The notes under the pieces: model-generated
Databases searched by the model: none
The model's input: the letters and a program-made list of their open reading frames with translations, nothing else
What the model was told of the DNA's origin: nothing
Made by a program: the position numbers and the translations under genes
Shown: positions 1-8,355 of the stretch, piece by piece
Layout of the letters: every line of letters starts with the position of its first letter
How positions within the stretch are numbered: the first letter of the stretch is position 1
Source: Bacteroidota bacterium
GTDB lineage: Bacteria > Bacteroidota > Bacteroidia > Bacteroidales > B18-G4
Length of the DNA stretch: 14,882 nt
Direction of reading: 5' to 3'
NCBI GenBank assembly: GCA_003648575.1
Contig: QMPN01000045.1
Span: forward strand, 1-14,882

Positions 1-405
1 CTATTCAAAGTCTACATCAGTAACCACAAAATCATACGTTTGCTGATAATGATCCGGTTTGTGCTTGGTTTGTTCAAAGTAGATCTCCCAATTATCATCA
101 TCTGCCCAGTTCTTATGAATGGTATCTCCGATTTTGGTAACCAGGAAACCTGAGAACACATCGTAGACAAATTGAGGATCGGAATTGCCCCAGTCTTCGG
201 TGGTGATGGTAATGATCCGGCTGTCTCCGGCTTCTATATTCTCCCAAACGGTATCTGAATTGATACGCAGTTCTGCCCTGACCTTGACCAGGTCTGATGT
301 TGAGTTTTTAACACTCCAAACGCGTTCTGTGCTTCCTTCACAGGAAATGAGCAAAAGCATGATGAAAGGGAGAAACAGTTTATATATAAGCCTGGTGATA
401 GTCAT
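1..405 (-). CDS. small lipoprotein, unknown function
   Basis: This encodes 134 residues and is complete: the stop codon is the first three bases of the window and the ATG is at 405. The N-terminus has a basic start (R5, K9), a hydrophobic stretch at about 10-20 and a clear lipobox L-I-S-C with the lipid-acceptor Cys at residue 22. It should therefore be exported and lipidated by signal peptidase II. The mature part is polar, rich in Asp, Thr and Trp, and ends in a beta-like segment (DFVVTDVDF). I recognise no family. The lipobox supports a membrane-anchored protein facing the periplasm or outer membrane. The next gene on the same strand ends 93 bases upstream, and a promoter-like box lies in that gap, so it may be transcribed alone. 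Confidence 0.75.
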   Translation of the reverse strand: MTITRLIYKLFLPFIMLLLISCEGSTERVWSVKNSTSDLVKVRAELRINSDTVWENIEAGDSRIITITTEDWGNSDPQFVYDVFSGFLVTKIGDTIHKNWADDDNWEIYFEQTKHKPDHYQQTYDFVVTDVDFE

Positions 406-438
406 TGAAATAGTTGAATTCTTGTTTGTTTTCTGTTA

Positions 439-446
439 CAAAAGTA
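439..446 (-). promoter_or_regulatory. possible Bacteroidota -7 promoter box
   Basis: The minus strand reads TACTTTTG, an exact match to the Bacteroidota -7 consensus TAnnTTTG. It lies about 34 bases upstream of the lipoprotein ATG. No TTTG/TTG -33 element is visible at the expected distance, so the assignment rests on one short motif. Confidence 0.35.
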
Positions 447-498
447 GTAGGATTTCAGAGGCTGTATTGCGTGATAAAATCCTAATAATTCATTAAAC

Positions 499-1221
499 TT
501 ACATATCAAGATTATATTGTGTGTATAGTTCCATTGTTGTTAATTCGAGGGCAAGCAGGTTGCCGTATCCTTTTCGTCCTACCATATAGACTCCGTTATC
601 CAGGTCAAGGTGTCCGAAATTCTCCGGATTATCACGCATCATGAATATTTCCTCCAAAGGCACGGATACATGACCATGTACCAATATCCTTCCGCCTATC
701 TTTTCAGGCCTGGGATCGAAATCACGCTGCCAGAGCATCGAATATTCATCTTCCAGCGGATTGTCGAGGCTATAGTCGAGGCCGGCATGCACCAGGAGGT
801 ATTTTTCAAGTTCACGATATGTGGGCTGCTGATCCATCCAGTCGATATACTTCTGCGGCATATCGTTCAGGTCTCTCAGCCCGAAGCTCTCCATCGTCTC
901 TTTACCACCGTACTGCCTCCAGGCAGCCTTGGATACATTCTTCTGACGTATGCCCAGGAAATTTTTCTTCCGGCCACGCTCCTCAGCGCAGGCCACCACA
1001 CAACTTTCCTCATGATTGCCCTTGATAAGATGAATTTTAAATCCCTCTTCCTGCAAATTCATAATAAAGTCGATCACACCTTTTGAATCCGGCCCCCGGT
1101 CGATATAGTCTCCCAGGAAATAGATCTCATCCTCCTTCGCAGGATTGACGTAATATTCAAACAGGGCACGCAGGGTTTTGCTGCAGCCGTGAATGTCGGG
1201 AATTACCCAGGATTTATTCAT
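499..1221 (-). CDS. PPP-family metallophosphoesterase (serine/threonine phosphatase-like)
   Basis: This 240-residue protein carries the full calcineurin-like motif set of the PPP family: D9-x-H11-G, G37-D38-x2-D41-R42-G, G68-N69-H70-E71, then a VHAGLD histidine and a late VHGH histidine. These residues form the two-metal site that hydrolyses phosphoesters. Length and motif spacing match the bacterial PrpA/PrpB and ApaH-like cytoplasmic enzymes. The sequence does not settle whether the substrate is a phosphoprotein or a dinucleotide such as Ap4A. The start at 1221 places the first motif at residues 8-12, as usual in this family. There is no Shine-Dalgarno sequence, which is normal in Bacteroidota. 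It follows gpmA on the same strand after a 77-base gap and could be co-transcribed with it. Confidence 0.9.
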   Translation of the reverse strand: MNKSWVIPDIHGCSKTLRALFEYYVNPAKEDEIYFLGDYIDRGPDSKGVIDFIMNLQEEGFKIHLIKGNHEESCVVACAEERGRKKNFLGIRQKNVSKAAWRQYGGKETMESFGLRDLNDMPQKYIDWMDQQPTYRELEKYLLVHAGLDYSLDNPLEDEYSMLWQRDFDPRPEKIGGRILVHGHVSVPLEEIFMMRDNPENFGHLDLDNGVYMVGRKGYGNLLALELTTMELYTQYNLDM

Positions 1222-1241
1222 AATAAGTATGGTATGGGGGA

Positions 1242-1297
1242 CGCGATTCGCGGTGCATGGCAGTCCTCCCCGGACCCCGTACCGCGTACCGCGTACC
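1242..1297. repeat. intergenic heptamer repeat and short palindrome
   Basis: The gap between gpmA and the phosphatase gene holds a tandem heptamer CGTACCG in just under three copies (1278-1297), directly after the gpmA stop codon. Upstream of it is a small palindrome CGCG-ATT-CGCG (1242-1252). The stretch is much more GC-rich than normal intergenic DNA here and codes for nothing visible. Confidence 0.6.
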
Positions 1298-1298
1298 T

Positions 1299-2045
1299 TT
1301 ATTTTTTCTTTGCTTGATTGGCTACCTGATCCATCAGCTTTTTGATCTCCTCCGGGTCACCGATAAAATAGTCTTTCACGTAGTTCATATCTTCATCAAA
1401 CTCGAAGATATAGGGGATCCCGGTGGGGATGTTGAACTTAAGGATCTCTTCTTCGCTCATATTCTTGAGGTATTTGACTACTGCCCGGAGGCTGTTGCCA
1501 TGGGCTGCCACAAGCACCTCTCCCTTTTCTTTGAGCGTGGGTTTTATCTCCTCATTCCAGTATGGCACCATGCGCTCGATCACTTCCTTTAAGGATTCTG
1601 TGCGAGGGATGTCCTTATCATCGAGCTCGGCATAGCGGGGATCGAAGGTTGCATTTAGTGGATTGTCGTCCTCAATGGGTGGAGGGGGAACGTCGAAGCT
1701 CCTGCGCCAGAGCAATACCTGCTCGTCGCCGTACTTGTCGGCTGTCTCCGCCTTATTCAGGCCCTGCAGCATGCCGTAATGCTTCTCGTTGAGGCGCCAG
1801 CTGCGATATACGGGGATCCACATCAGGTCCATGCGTTCAAGTGCCAGCCAGAGGGTTTTGATGGCCCTGGTAAGGTATGATGTATAGGCTACTTTGGGCA
1901 TAAACCCGTTTTCCTGAAGCACCAAACCGGCCTGCTTAGCCTCTTCTACTCCCTGCTCAGAAAGGCCAACGTCTTTCCATCCTGTAAAACGGTTTTCTTT
2001 GTTCCATTCACTCTGTCCGTGGCGTAATAATATGAGTTTGTACAT
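1299..2045 (-). CDS. gpmA: 2,3-bisphosphoglycerate-dependent phosphoglycerate mutase
   Basis: This 248-residue cytoplasmic enzyme interconverts 3-phosphoglycerate and 2-phosphoglycerate in glycolysis and gluconeogenesis. It has the histidine phosphatase superfamily signature LLRHGQSEWN, with phospho-acceptor H9 in the R8-H9-G10 motif. The NRFTGWKDVGLS segment, the RLNEKHYGMLQG segment with the catalytic Glu, and the second histidine in AAHGNSLRAV follow. Length and motif order match the dPGM (GpmA) class and not the longer cofactor-independent GpmI. The C-terminus ends in a Lys-rich tail. The start at 2045 gives the family's standard N-terminus. It diverges from the DUF2723 gene across 173 bases that contain a promoter-like box and a heptamer array. 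Confidence 0.95.
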   Translation of the reverse strand: MYKLILLRHGQSEWNKENRFTGWKDVGLSEQGVEEAKQAGLVLQENGFMPKVAYTSYLTRAIKTLWLALERMDLMWIPVYRSWRLNEKHYGMLQGLNKAETADKYGDEQVLLWRRSFDVPPPPIEDDNPLNATFDPRYAELDDKDIPRTESLKEVIERMVPYWNEEIKPTLKEKGEVLVAAHGNSLRAVVKYLKNMSEEEILKFNIPTGIPYIFEFDEDMNYVKDYFIGDPEEIKKLMDQVANQAKKK

Positions 2046-2060
2046 GTCTGTTCTTTTTTA

Positions 2061-2068
2061 CAAAGATA
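2061..2068 (-). promoter_or_regulatory. possible -7 promoter box for gpmA
   Basis: The minus strand reads TATCTTTG, an exact TAnnTTTG match, 16 bases upstream of the gpmA ATG. That would give a very short leader of roughly 10 bases. A -33 TTG is not evident at the usual distance. Confidence 0.4.
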
Positions 2069-2122
2069 AAATAAAATATAGGCCGCTGTGTGGTATGCGT
2101 ATGGGGCACACTGATATTTTTC

Positions 2123-2162
2123 AGACCACAGACCACAAACCACAGACCACAAACCACAGACC
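2123..2162. repeat. tandem heptamer repeat A(G/A)ACCAC, about 5.7 copies
   Basis: Five complete 7-base units (2123-2157) alternate between AGACCAC and AAACCAC, followed by a partial sixth unit. They sit in the divergent intergenic region between gpmA and the DUF2723 gene. No coding role is likely: a reading frame through it, in frame with the downstream gene, gives a low-complexity extension that I excluded from the DUF2723 protein. Confidence 0.85.
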
Positions 2163-2218
2163 GAAATATAATAGTGAAGTTTGCTATCTTTACAAGCGCT
2201 AATAAACACCATCTCAGC

Positions 2219-5200
2219 ATGAATAATTTCAATAAGCTCAACAACATCATCGGCTGGATCATTTTCTTACTGGCATCGATGGTTTATATCATTACTTCCG
2301 AGCCTACAGCCAGTTTCTGGGACTGTGGTGAGTATATTGCCACAGCATATAAGTTGCAGGTAGGGCACCCACCGGGGGCTCCGCTTTTTCAGATGCTGGG
2401 CCGCTTCTTTTCCCTCTTCGCCTTTGGCGACACCTCCCAGGTGGCGCGCATGGTGAACACTATGTCGGCGCTGTCATCCTCCTTTACCATCCTATTCCTA
2501 TACTGGAGTATCGTGATGCTGGCCAGGAAGTTTTACGAAAAAACTCAGGAACTGAACCGCGGACAGATGTTTGCCATCTTCGGTGCAGGGATCATCGGCT
2601 CCCTGGCCTTTACCTTTTCAGATTCATTCTGGTTCAGCGCCGTTGAAGGCGAAGTATATGCCATGTCATCATTTTTCACGGCCATCGTCTTTTGGGCCAT
2701 CCTTAAGTGGGATCGCGTGGCGGACCAATCGCATTCCGACCGCTGGCTCATTCTTATCGCTTACCTCATGGGCCTTTCCATCGGGGTCCACCTCCTCAAC
2801 CTGCTTGCCATCCCTGCCATCACCCTGGTATACTATTACAAAAGGTTTACCCCTTCCCGTAAAGGCGCCATCATCGCCTTCGGCATGAGTATCGTGATCC
2901 TCTCGGCAGTAATGTACGGCATCATCCCCGAGGTAGTTAAGCTCTTTGCCTCTACCGAGCTCATGTTTGTGAATTCCTTCGGCATGCCCTTCCACCTGGG
3001 AACAGTATTCTTTACCCTGCTGCTAATTGGTCTTCTGGTAGCCGGTATACTTTATAACCGCCGTAAGATACCATCCATGCTGATTCTTGTATATGTGCTG
3101 GGTGGCATCATGGCCCTGCTTATCCTCCTTGGATCATCATCAGCAGGCTCCTTCATTATGCGCTTGCTCGTGATTGGAGCAGTGGTAGCCATGTTCTGGT
3201 ATACCCGCACCAGGGGAGCCATGCAGAACACCATCCTGCTCTCGATCATATTTATACTTATCGGGTATTCAAGCTTTGTGATGCTGATTATCCGCTCCAA
3301 TGCGGCCACACCTATCAACGAGAACAGCCCTAAGGATGCCATCAGCCTCCTGTCGTACCTCAACCGTGAGCAATATGGCACCTGGCCCAAATTTTACGGA
3401 CAATATTACAATGCCCCTACCACCGGCCGTGAGGACGGAAACCCGGTATACCGCCGCAACAACAAGGAAGGTAAATATGTGGTCATTGATGAGAACAAGG
3501 GTACCCTCCCTGTTTATGATCCCAATTATCTGACCATCTTCCCAAGGATGTGGAACAATACCGAACAGCGCTATATCAACGATTACAAAAGCTGGGCGGG
3601 CATCACCAATGACCCGGAAAACCAGAAGATCCCCACCTTCGGGCAGAACCTGAAATATTTCTTCCGCTACCAGATCGGTCATATGTACTGGCGCTACCTC
3701 ATGTGGAATTTTGCAGGCCGGCAGAACGACCTGCAGGGACGTTATGGCGACCTCATCCATGGCAACTGGATTAGCGGGATCACCTTCCTGGATGAAGCCC
3801 GGCTGGGTCCGCAAACCAATCTGCCCTCCGACTTCGATAACAAGGCCCATAACAAGTTTTATTTTCTTCCTTTCATCCTGGGTGTCCTTGGATTGGTTTT
3901 CCATTTCCGGCGCCGTTCAAGGGATGCATGGGTGGTGAACCTGCTTTTTCTTATGACAGGGCTGGCCATCGTATTCTATCTGAACCAGCATTCACCTCAG
4001 CCAAGAGAAAGGGACTATGCTTTTGCTGCTTCTTTCTATGCCTTTGCTATATGGATTGGTATAGGTGTACTGGCGCTCTATGAGCAACTGAAAAAATTTA
4101 TCAGCGGGCAGCAGGCGGCCATCGCCTCTACTGCTGTTTGTATGATCGTTCCAATAATCATGGTAGCCCAGGGTTGGGACGACCACGACAGATCAGGAAG
4201 ATATACTGCCCTGGAGATGGCCAAGAACTACCTGAATTCCTGCGCCCCCGATGCGGTACTGTTCACCAATGGTGATAACGATACCTTCCCTCTCTGGTAT
4301 GCACAGGAGGTAGAAGGTATACGAACCGATGTGCGGGTATGTAACCTCAGCCTGCTGAACGGCGACTGGTATGTAGACCAGATGGTTCGTAAGGCTTACG
4401 ACTCTGAACCCATGAAGATCTCCCTCAGCGTTGAACAATACCAGCAGGGTACGCGTGATGTGGTCTACCTCATTGAGAACGATAACATCAAAGACTTTGT
4501 GGATGTAAAGGCCTTGTTTGATATCATCCAGCAGGATGAAAGCAAGCTTCAGTTTACCCGCGACGGCGTAACCATTGACTACTTCCCTACCAAGAAGTTC
4601 ATGCTTGCTGCCGACTCAGCTACAGTTATGAATAGCGGTACTGTAAGGTCTGAAATGGTTGACAAGATCGCACCCATCACATGGACAATCGATCGTTGGG
4701 GACTGCAGCGAAACAATGTGATCCTGCTCGACTTCCTGGCACAAAACAATTGGAAGCGCCCTGTATATTTTGCTACGACTACAGGCAATGATTCTTATAT
4801 CGGCTTGAAAAACTACTTCCAGGTGGAAGGAATGGCCTACAGGCTGATACCCATAAAAACACCTTCACGTGGACAGGATCTTGGAAGGATCGATACTGAC
4901 ATCCTCTTCGATAACCTGGTGAATAAATTCGGATCAGGTATGGAGAATCCGGATGTATATCTTACCGAGGACAACCTCCGCATGTCGATGAGCCTCCGAA
5001 ATATTTACGGAAGACTGGCATTGGAGCTGATCAAAGAAGGAAAGAACGATTCAGCTGTGATCGTCTGTGACAAGATCATGGAATTGGTTCCACCTGAGAG
5101 CATTCCATACAACTATTTCATCCTAGGAATCGCCAATGCATACCTGCAGGCCGGTGAAGAGGAAAAAGGTATGAAAATACTCGAAGGCATGTATACCCTA

Positions 5201-5404
5201 AGCGAAGAAAACCTGGACTATTTCTTCCGTTTCGAAGGGAACAAAGCACTGATGGTCGATGACATGCGAAAACATTATCTGTCGATGACCCATGAGGTGA
5301 AAGAGACTGCCAGTAAGAATGGACAAACAGAACTGGCCAATAAGGCTGAGCAGCTGTTCAACGATTATTACGACATCTATGTCGGGCAGGTGGGATACCA
5401 ATAG
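2219..5404 (+). CDS. DUF2723 (TMEM260-like) multi-pass membrane protein, putative protein O-mannosyltransferase
   Basis: This 1061-residue inner-membrane protein belongs to the DUF2723 family, related to the TMEM260 O-mannosyltransferases and the GT-C fold. The hallmark acidic motif F33-W34-D35-C-G-E38 and H50-P-P-G-A-P55 follow the first membrane segment. Many further hydrophobic helices fill roughly residues 60-420 and 545-660. The PRERDYAF motif (595-602) and NGDNDTFPLWY (from 684) are typical of the family. The C-terminal part is soluble, helical and TPR-like. By family it probably transfers a lipid-linked sugar to exported proteins; substrate and sugar cannot be read from sequence. I chose the ATG at 2219 because the open frame further upstream runs through the heptamer repeat. 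A weak -7-like TATCTTTA lies at 2185-2192. It heads a tight three-gene run. Confidence 0.9.
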   Translation: MNNFNKLNNIIGWIIFLLASMVYIITSEPTASFWDCGEYIATAYKLQVGHPPGAPLFQMLGRFFSLFAFGDTSQVARMVNTMSALSSSFTILFLYWSIVMLARKFYEKTQELNRGQMFAIFGAGIIGSLAFTFSDSFWFSAVEGEVYAMSSFFTAIVFWAILKWDRVADQSHSDRWLILIAYLMGLSIGVHLLNLLAIPAITLVYYYKRFTPSRKGAIIAFGMSIVILSAVMYGIIPEVVKLFASTELMFVNSFGMPFHLGTVFFTLLLIGLLVAGILYNRRKIPSMLILVYVLGGIMALLILLGSSSAGSFIMRLLVIGAVVAMFWYTRTRGAMQNTILLSIIFILIGYSSFVMLIIRSNAATPINENSPKDAISLLSYLNREQYGTWPKFYGQYYNAPTTGREDGNPVYRRNNKEGKYVVIDENKGTLPVYDPNYLTIFPRMWNNTEQRYINDYKSWAGITNDPENQKIPTFGQNLKYFFRYQIGHMYWRYLMWNFAGRQNDLQGRYGDLIHGNWISGITFLDEARLGPQTNLPSDFDNKAHNKFYFLPFILGVLGLVFHFRRRSRDAWVVNLLFLMTGLAIVFYLNQHSPQPRERDYAFAASFYAFAIWIGIGVLALYEQLKKFISGQQAAIASTAVCMIVPIIMVAQGWDDHDRSGRYTALEMAKNYLNSCAPDAVLFTNGDNDTFPLWYAQEVEGIRTDVRVCNLSLLNGDWYVDQMVRKAYDSEPMKISLSVEQYQQGTRDVVYLIENDNIKDFVDVKALFDIIQQDESKLQFTRDGVTIDYFPTKKFMLAADSATVMNSGTVRSEMVDKIAPITWTIDRWGLQRNNVILLDFLAQNNWKRPVYFATTTGNDSYIGLKNYFQVEGMAYRLIPIKTPSRGQDLGRIDTDILFDNLVNKFGSGMENPDVYLTEDNLRMSMSLRNIYGRLALELIKEGKNDSAVIVCDKIMELVPPESIPYNYFILGIANAYLQAGEEEKGMKILEGMYTLSEENLDYFFRFEGNKALMVDDMRKHYLSMTHEVKETASKNGQTELANKAEQLFNDYYDIYVGQVGYQ

Positions 5405-5410
5405 GAGACT

Positions 5411-6031
5411 GTGCTATTCAATACACCATACTGGCTCAGGCTGCTGGGCGGTAAAGGGCTCATGTGGGATGCCCCTGCTGAAGGAAAAAGTCTGTATGTT
5501 ACTTTCGACGATGGACCCGACCCGGAAACTACGCCACTCATCCTTGATATGCTGAATAGCTTTGACGCAAAAGCAAGCTTCTTCTGTGTGGGGGAGAATG
5601 TATCAAAACACCCCGAAACGTTCCAAAGTATGCTGGATGCCGGACATGCGGTGGGAAATCATGCCTACAACCACCTCAAAGGATGGGAAACAGATACCAA
5701 AACATATGTCGAAAACGTGCAAAAATGTGCTGAGCTGGTAAACAGCAGGATATTCCGCCCACCTTACGGCAAGATGAAACCTTCCCAGCAACGAATCCTG
5801 CGTAAACAGTTCCAACTTATTATGTGGACAGTGCTCAGTCGCGACTATGATCCAAAAATAAGTGCGATAAGCTGCCTGGAGAACAGCTGGAAATACACAC
5901 GCCCGGGAGCCATTGTACTTTTTCATGATCATAAGAAGACTATTGATAAGCTAAAAATCGTTTTACCTGAGTATTTAAGAAGAGCAAAAGAAAGCGGATA
6001 TCTCTTTCAGGCTTTAGGCGAAGGGCATTAG
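5411..6031 (+). CDS. NodB-type polysaccharide deacetylase
   Basis: This 206-residue carbohydrate esterase family 4 protein removes N-acetyl groups from a glycan. It shows motif 1 TFDDGPDP with catalytic and metal-binding D33-D34, motif 2 with metal ligands H84 and H88 (NHAYNH), motif 3 FRPPYGK, motif 4 around the W of IMWTVLSRDYD, and motif 5 VLFHDH. All active-site residues are present, so it should be active with a divalent metal. The start is GTG at 5411, only 6 bases after the preceding stop, with an AGGAG at 5403-5407 that overlaps that stop; a good Shine-Dalgarno is unusual for this phylum. No signal peptide is evident. The substrate is unknown, and its coupling to the DUF2723 gene suggests envelope glycan metabolism. 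Confidence 0.9.
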   Translation: MLFNTPYWLRLLGGKGLMWDAPAEGKSLYVTFDDGPDPETTPLILDMLNSFDAKASFFCVGENVSKHPETFQSMLDAGHAVGNHAYNHLKGWETDTKTYVENVQKCAELVNSRIFRPPYGKMKPSQQRILRKQFQLIMWTVLSRDYDPKISAISCLENSWKYTRPGAIVLFHDHKKTIDKLKIVLPEYLRRAKESGYLFQALGEGH

Positions 6032-6060
6032 CAATGGGTAATAATAATTATATTTGTGTA

Positions 6061-7830
6061 ATGTTAAAACAAGCAATAAGACTGGCACTTGCAGGCACCC
6101 TGCTTTTAATGTGTACTTATTGTGCAAATATGCGTCCTCCAACCGGTGGGCCAAAGGATGCATATGCTCCCATAGTATTAGCATCGGAACCTCCCAACTA
6201 CACCATAAATTTCGACGCTGATAAGATCGAACTGAAGTTCAATGAATTTGTTGCAGTTTCGGATGTGATCACAGAAGTTTTCATCTCCCCTCCCCTGCAA
6301 AATACCCCTGAGGTCAAGACCCGCGGGAAATCGGTGATCATATACCTTGAAGAGGAGTTGCAGGACAGTACCACCTATTCCATCTTCTTCGGTAAATCTA
6401 TCAAGGATATTACGGAGGGCAATCCTATCGAAAATTATAACTATGTGTTTTCGACCGGCGACAAGATCGATTCCCTTTCGGTGATTGGGGAAGTGATCAA
6501 TGCATTTGATCTTAAGCCCCGTGAGGATGTGCTGGTGATGTTGTACGAAGATGATAATGACAGCATCCCCTTCGACAGTCTTCCATTCATGGTGAAGCCA
6601 TCATACCTCACCCGAACCAACACTGCCGGGTTTTTTCTCATCAACAACCTGCGTGGAGGTGACTATATGATGTTTACCCTGGCTGATATTAACCTGAGTG
6701 CCACCTACGATGGAGGAGATGAGGAGGTCGGCTTTCTCGATAGCCTGATCAGCCCTGTGTATTATGCCCAGGAAACCGTCGATACCACTTTATTGGATTC
6801 CCTGGGTATCAGCCTGCAAGACACCCTGGCCAGTCTTCTCATCGATAGTTTACTGGTAGCTGATACCTTGTCGGCAGATACCGTGGATGTACGCTTTTAC
6901 ACCCTTTTTATGTTCCATGAGGTCCCTGATACGATCCAAAAACTGCTGGGGGCCGATAAACCCCGGAGACAGGTACTGCGTTTCATCTTTCGATATCCGG
7001 CAGATGATGTGATGATCACACCATTGACTCCGGTCCCTAATGAGTGGATGCATGAAGAATGGAACAAAGGCAAAGACACCCTTCGCTATTATATTTTAAG
7101 TGATAAGGTGGACACCATCAGCCTTCGAATATGGCAGGACACCACCGTCTTTGATACGGTATCCTATTCCCTTGTAGAGAAAGAGATTCCTCAACGGAAG
7201 AAAGACATGGAAGAAGCACAGATACTGAGAATGTTTACGAACATATCAAACCCCTTCCCCTATCAGGATACACTCAAGCTGAAAACGGGATACCCTTTCC
7301 GCGCTGTAGATTTTTCTCGTTTTGTATTAACAGCCGCAGAGGATACAATTGAAGCTTCCTTCGAAATCTATGATCCCGCGGCGCGGATGATCAGGCTCAA
7401 CCACAAGTTTAAAGAACAAACCTTGTATACTCTTTTCTTCCCCGATTCGGTTCTGTTCGATATCATGGGAAAGAGCAATGACAGCATCGAATTTCGCTTT
7501 AATACCAACAGCTACGAAGACTATGGTTTGTATGTCATCCACGCCGTGAATTCCTCTCAATATGACCAGATTGCCATACAGCTCATGACAGAAAATGAAA
7601 AGCTCATCAGGCAAAATATTATCCGGCAGGAGGAAACCATTAGCTGGGACCTTCTTAAACCTGGAAAGTATATTATCAAAGCCTTTGCCGACCTCAACCA
7701 TAACCGGGTTTGGGATACCGGTGATTACCTGGAAAGAAGACAGCCGGAGCCCGTAGTATTTTTCCCCGGTGCGATCGAGGTCAGGGCAGGTTGGAGCTTT
7801 GAAGAAGACTGGTCAATAGAGTTCAAATAG
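6061..7830 (+). CDS. Big_5 (Ig-like) domain lipoprotein
   Basis: This is a 589-residue exported protein. A signal peptide (about residues 1-18, hydrophobic LALAGTLLLM) ends at a somewhat degenerate lipobox C-T-Y-C, followed by ANMRPPTGGPKD. That PTGGPKD motif just after the lipid cysteine is characteristic of Bacteroidota lipoproteins with an N-terminal Big_5 Ig-like domain (about 35-140). The rest is beta-rich, with long acidic stretches and LDSL/ADT-type linkers. The C-terminal AFADLNHNRVWDTGDY looks like a calcium-binding-type Asp-rich loop in a beta-sandwich. The function is unknown; a surface or periplasmic structural role is likely. A frame-compatible ATG at 6034, preceded by AGGG, would add nine residues (MGNNNYICV). 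I prefer 6061 because it gives a normal signal peptide. The gene follows the deacetylase by 29 bases. Confidence 0.8.
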   Translation: MLKQAIRLALAGTLLLMCTYCANMRPPTGGPKDAYAPIVLASEPPNYTINFDADKIELKFNEFVAVSDVITEVFISPPLQNTPEVKTRGKSVIIYLEEELQDSTTYSIFFGKSIKDITEGNPIENYNYVFSTGDKIDSLSVIGEVINAFDLKPREDVLVMLYEDDNDSIPFDSLPFMVKPSYLTRTNTAGFFLINNLRGGDYMMFTLADINLSATYDGGDEEVGFLDSLISPVYYAQETVDTTLLDSLGISLQDTLASLLIDSLLVADTLSADTVDVRFYTLFMFHEVPDTIQKLLGADKPRRQVLRFIFRYPADDVMITPLTPVPNEWMHEEWNKGKDTLRYYILSDKVDTISLRIWQDTTVFDTVSYSLVEKEIPQRKKDMEEAQILRMFTNISNPFPYQDTLKLKTGYPFRAVDFSRFVLTAAEDTIEASFEIYDPAARMIRLNHKFKEQTLYTLFFPDSVLFDIMGKSNDSIEFRFNTNSYEDYGLYVIHAVNSSQYDQIAIQLMTENEKLIRQNIIRQEETISWDLLKPGKYIIKAFADLNHNRVWDTGDYLERRQPEPVVFFPGAIEVRAGWSFEEDWSIEFK

Positions 7831-7857
7831 AATTAATACAAAGAATTTACATATTTA

Positions 7858-7889
7858 TTTGCTTGAGATGTTAATTTATATTATTTTTG
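7858..7889 (+). promoter_or_regulatory. promoter of the ArsR-type regulator gene
   Basis: TTTG at 7858-7861 and TATTTTTG at 7882-7889 are separated by 20 bases. Both match the Bacteroidota consensus TTTG / TAnnTTTG. The predicted transcription start is near 7895, about a dozen bases before the ATG at 7907. Confidence 0.6.
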
Positions 7890-7906
7890 CTTCAAATTAA
7901 TCTTAA

Positions 7907-8206
7907 ATGGAAAAAGTTGTGCTGGAAGTTAACAAGTTAGAGATGGCAGCAAGCAAGCTGAGAGCTATTGCCCATCCAATGAGAATTGCGATTATTGAAT
8001 TGCTGAACGAGAAACCTAAGATGAGTGTGACCGAAATTTACAGGAAGTTGAACATTGAGCAAGCTTCTGCTTCACATCACCTCAATATCCTCAAAAATAA
8101 AGGCGTCCTCCAATCAAAAAGGGACGGAAAAAAGATCTTTTATTCACTGAAAAGTAAATCACTGAAAGAGATCATTGATTGCATCAATCGTTGCAACGCT
8201 GAATAA
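7907..8206 (+). CDS. ArsR-family winged helix-turn-helix transcriptional regulator
   Basis: This 99-residue DNA-binding protein consists almost entirely of one winged helix. The typical opening LRAIAHPMRIAIIELL is followed by the HTH MSVTEIYRKLNIEQASASHHLNILKNKGV, whose recognition helix carries QASASHHL. A beta-hairpin wing (KRDGKKIFYSL) follows, then a short C-terminal helix that provides dimer contacts in this family. No ELCVCDL-type metal site is present in the recognition region; the only cysteines are near the C-terminus (CINRC), so metal sensing is unsupported. The gene is monocistronic, flanked by its own promoter and a strong terminator. Its targets are unknown. The nearby 28-base palindrome at 8328-8355 is a candidate operator, but this is speculative. 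Confidence 0.88.
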   Translation: MEKVVLEVNKLEMAASKLRAIAHPMRIAIIELLNEKPKMSVTEIYRKLNIEQASASHHLNILKNKGVLQSKRDGKKIFYSLKSKSLKEIIDCINRCNAE

Positions 8207-8232
8207 GCTTTAGAGGATTCACAAAATTATTG

Positions 8233-8278
8233 CCGGATCATTACCTGCCCATGAGGCTGTAATGGTTCGGTTTTTTTT
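8233..8278 (+). terminator. strong intrinsic terminator after the ArsR-type gene
   Basis: The left arm CCGGATCATTAC (8233-8244) pairs along all 12 bases with GTAATGGTTCGG (8259-8270), allowing two G-U pairs. The loop itself can form an inner GCC/GGC pairing. Eight consecutive T residues follow at once (8271-8278). It starts 27 bases after the stop codon. Confidence 0.92.
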
Positions 8279-8327
8279 ATGGTTTTGATCCCTCTAGCTA
8301 TCCTTTAGATTCGCAAACTGAGAAAAT

Positions 8328-8355
8328 GGTTAGTTTAGTTTAAACTAGACAAACC
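8328..8355. repeat. 28-base imperfect palindrome
   Basis: This is an inverted repeat with no spacer, centred between 8341 and 8342. The core TAGTTTAAACTA (8336-8347) is a perfect 12-base palindrome. The flanks GGTT and AACC extend the symmetry to 12 of 14 base pairs per arm, with one A-A mismatch and one T-G pair. No T-run follows, so a terminator is unlikely; a binding site for a dimeric protein fits better. Confidence 0.65.

Noticed and set aside
610..1086. 158-codon plus-strand open frame
   Set aside because: It lies antisense within the metallophosphoesterase gene, whose catalytic motifs are all present, and has no recognisable protein features.
2090..2218. N-terminal extension of the DUF2723 protein
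   Set aside because: It would translate the heptamer repeat into a low-complexity peptide and precedes the natural membrane-protein start at 2219.
3269..3904. 211-codon minus-strand open frame inside the DUF2723 gene
   Set aside because: It is a shadow frame. The plus-strand product has well-known family motifs on both sides of it and is continuous.
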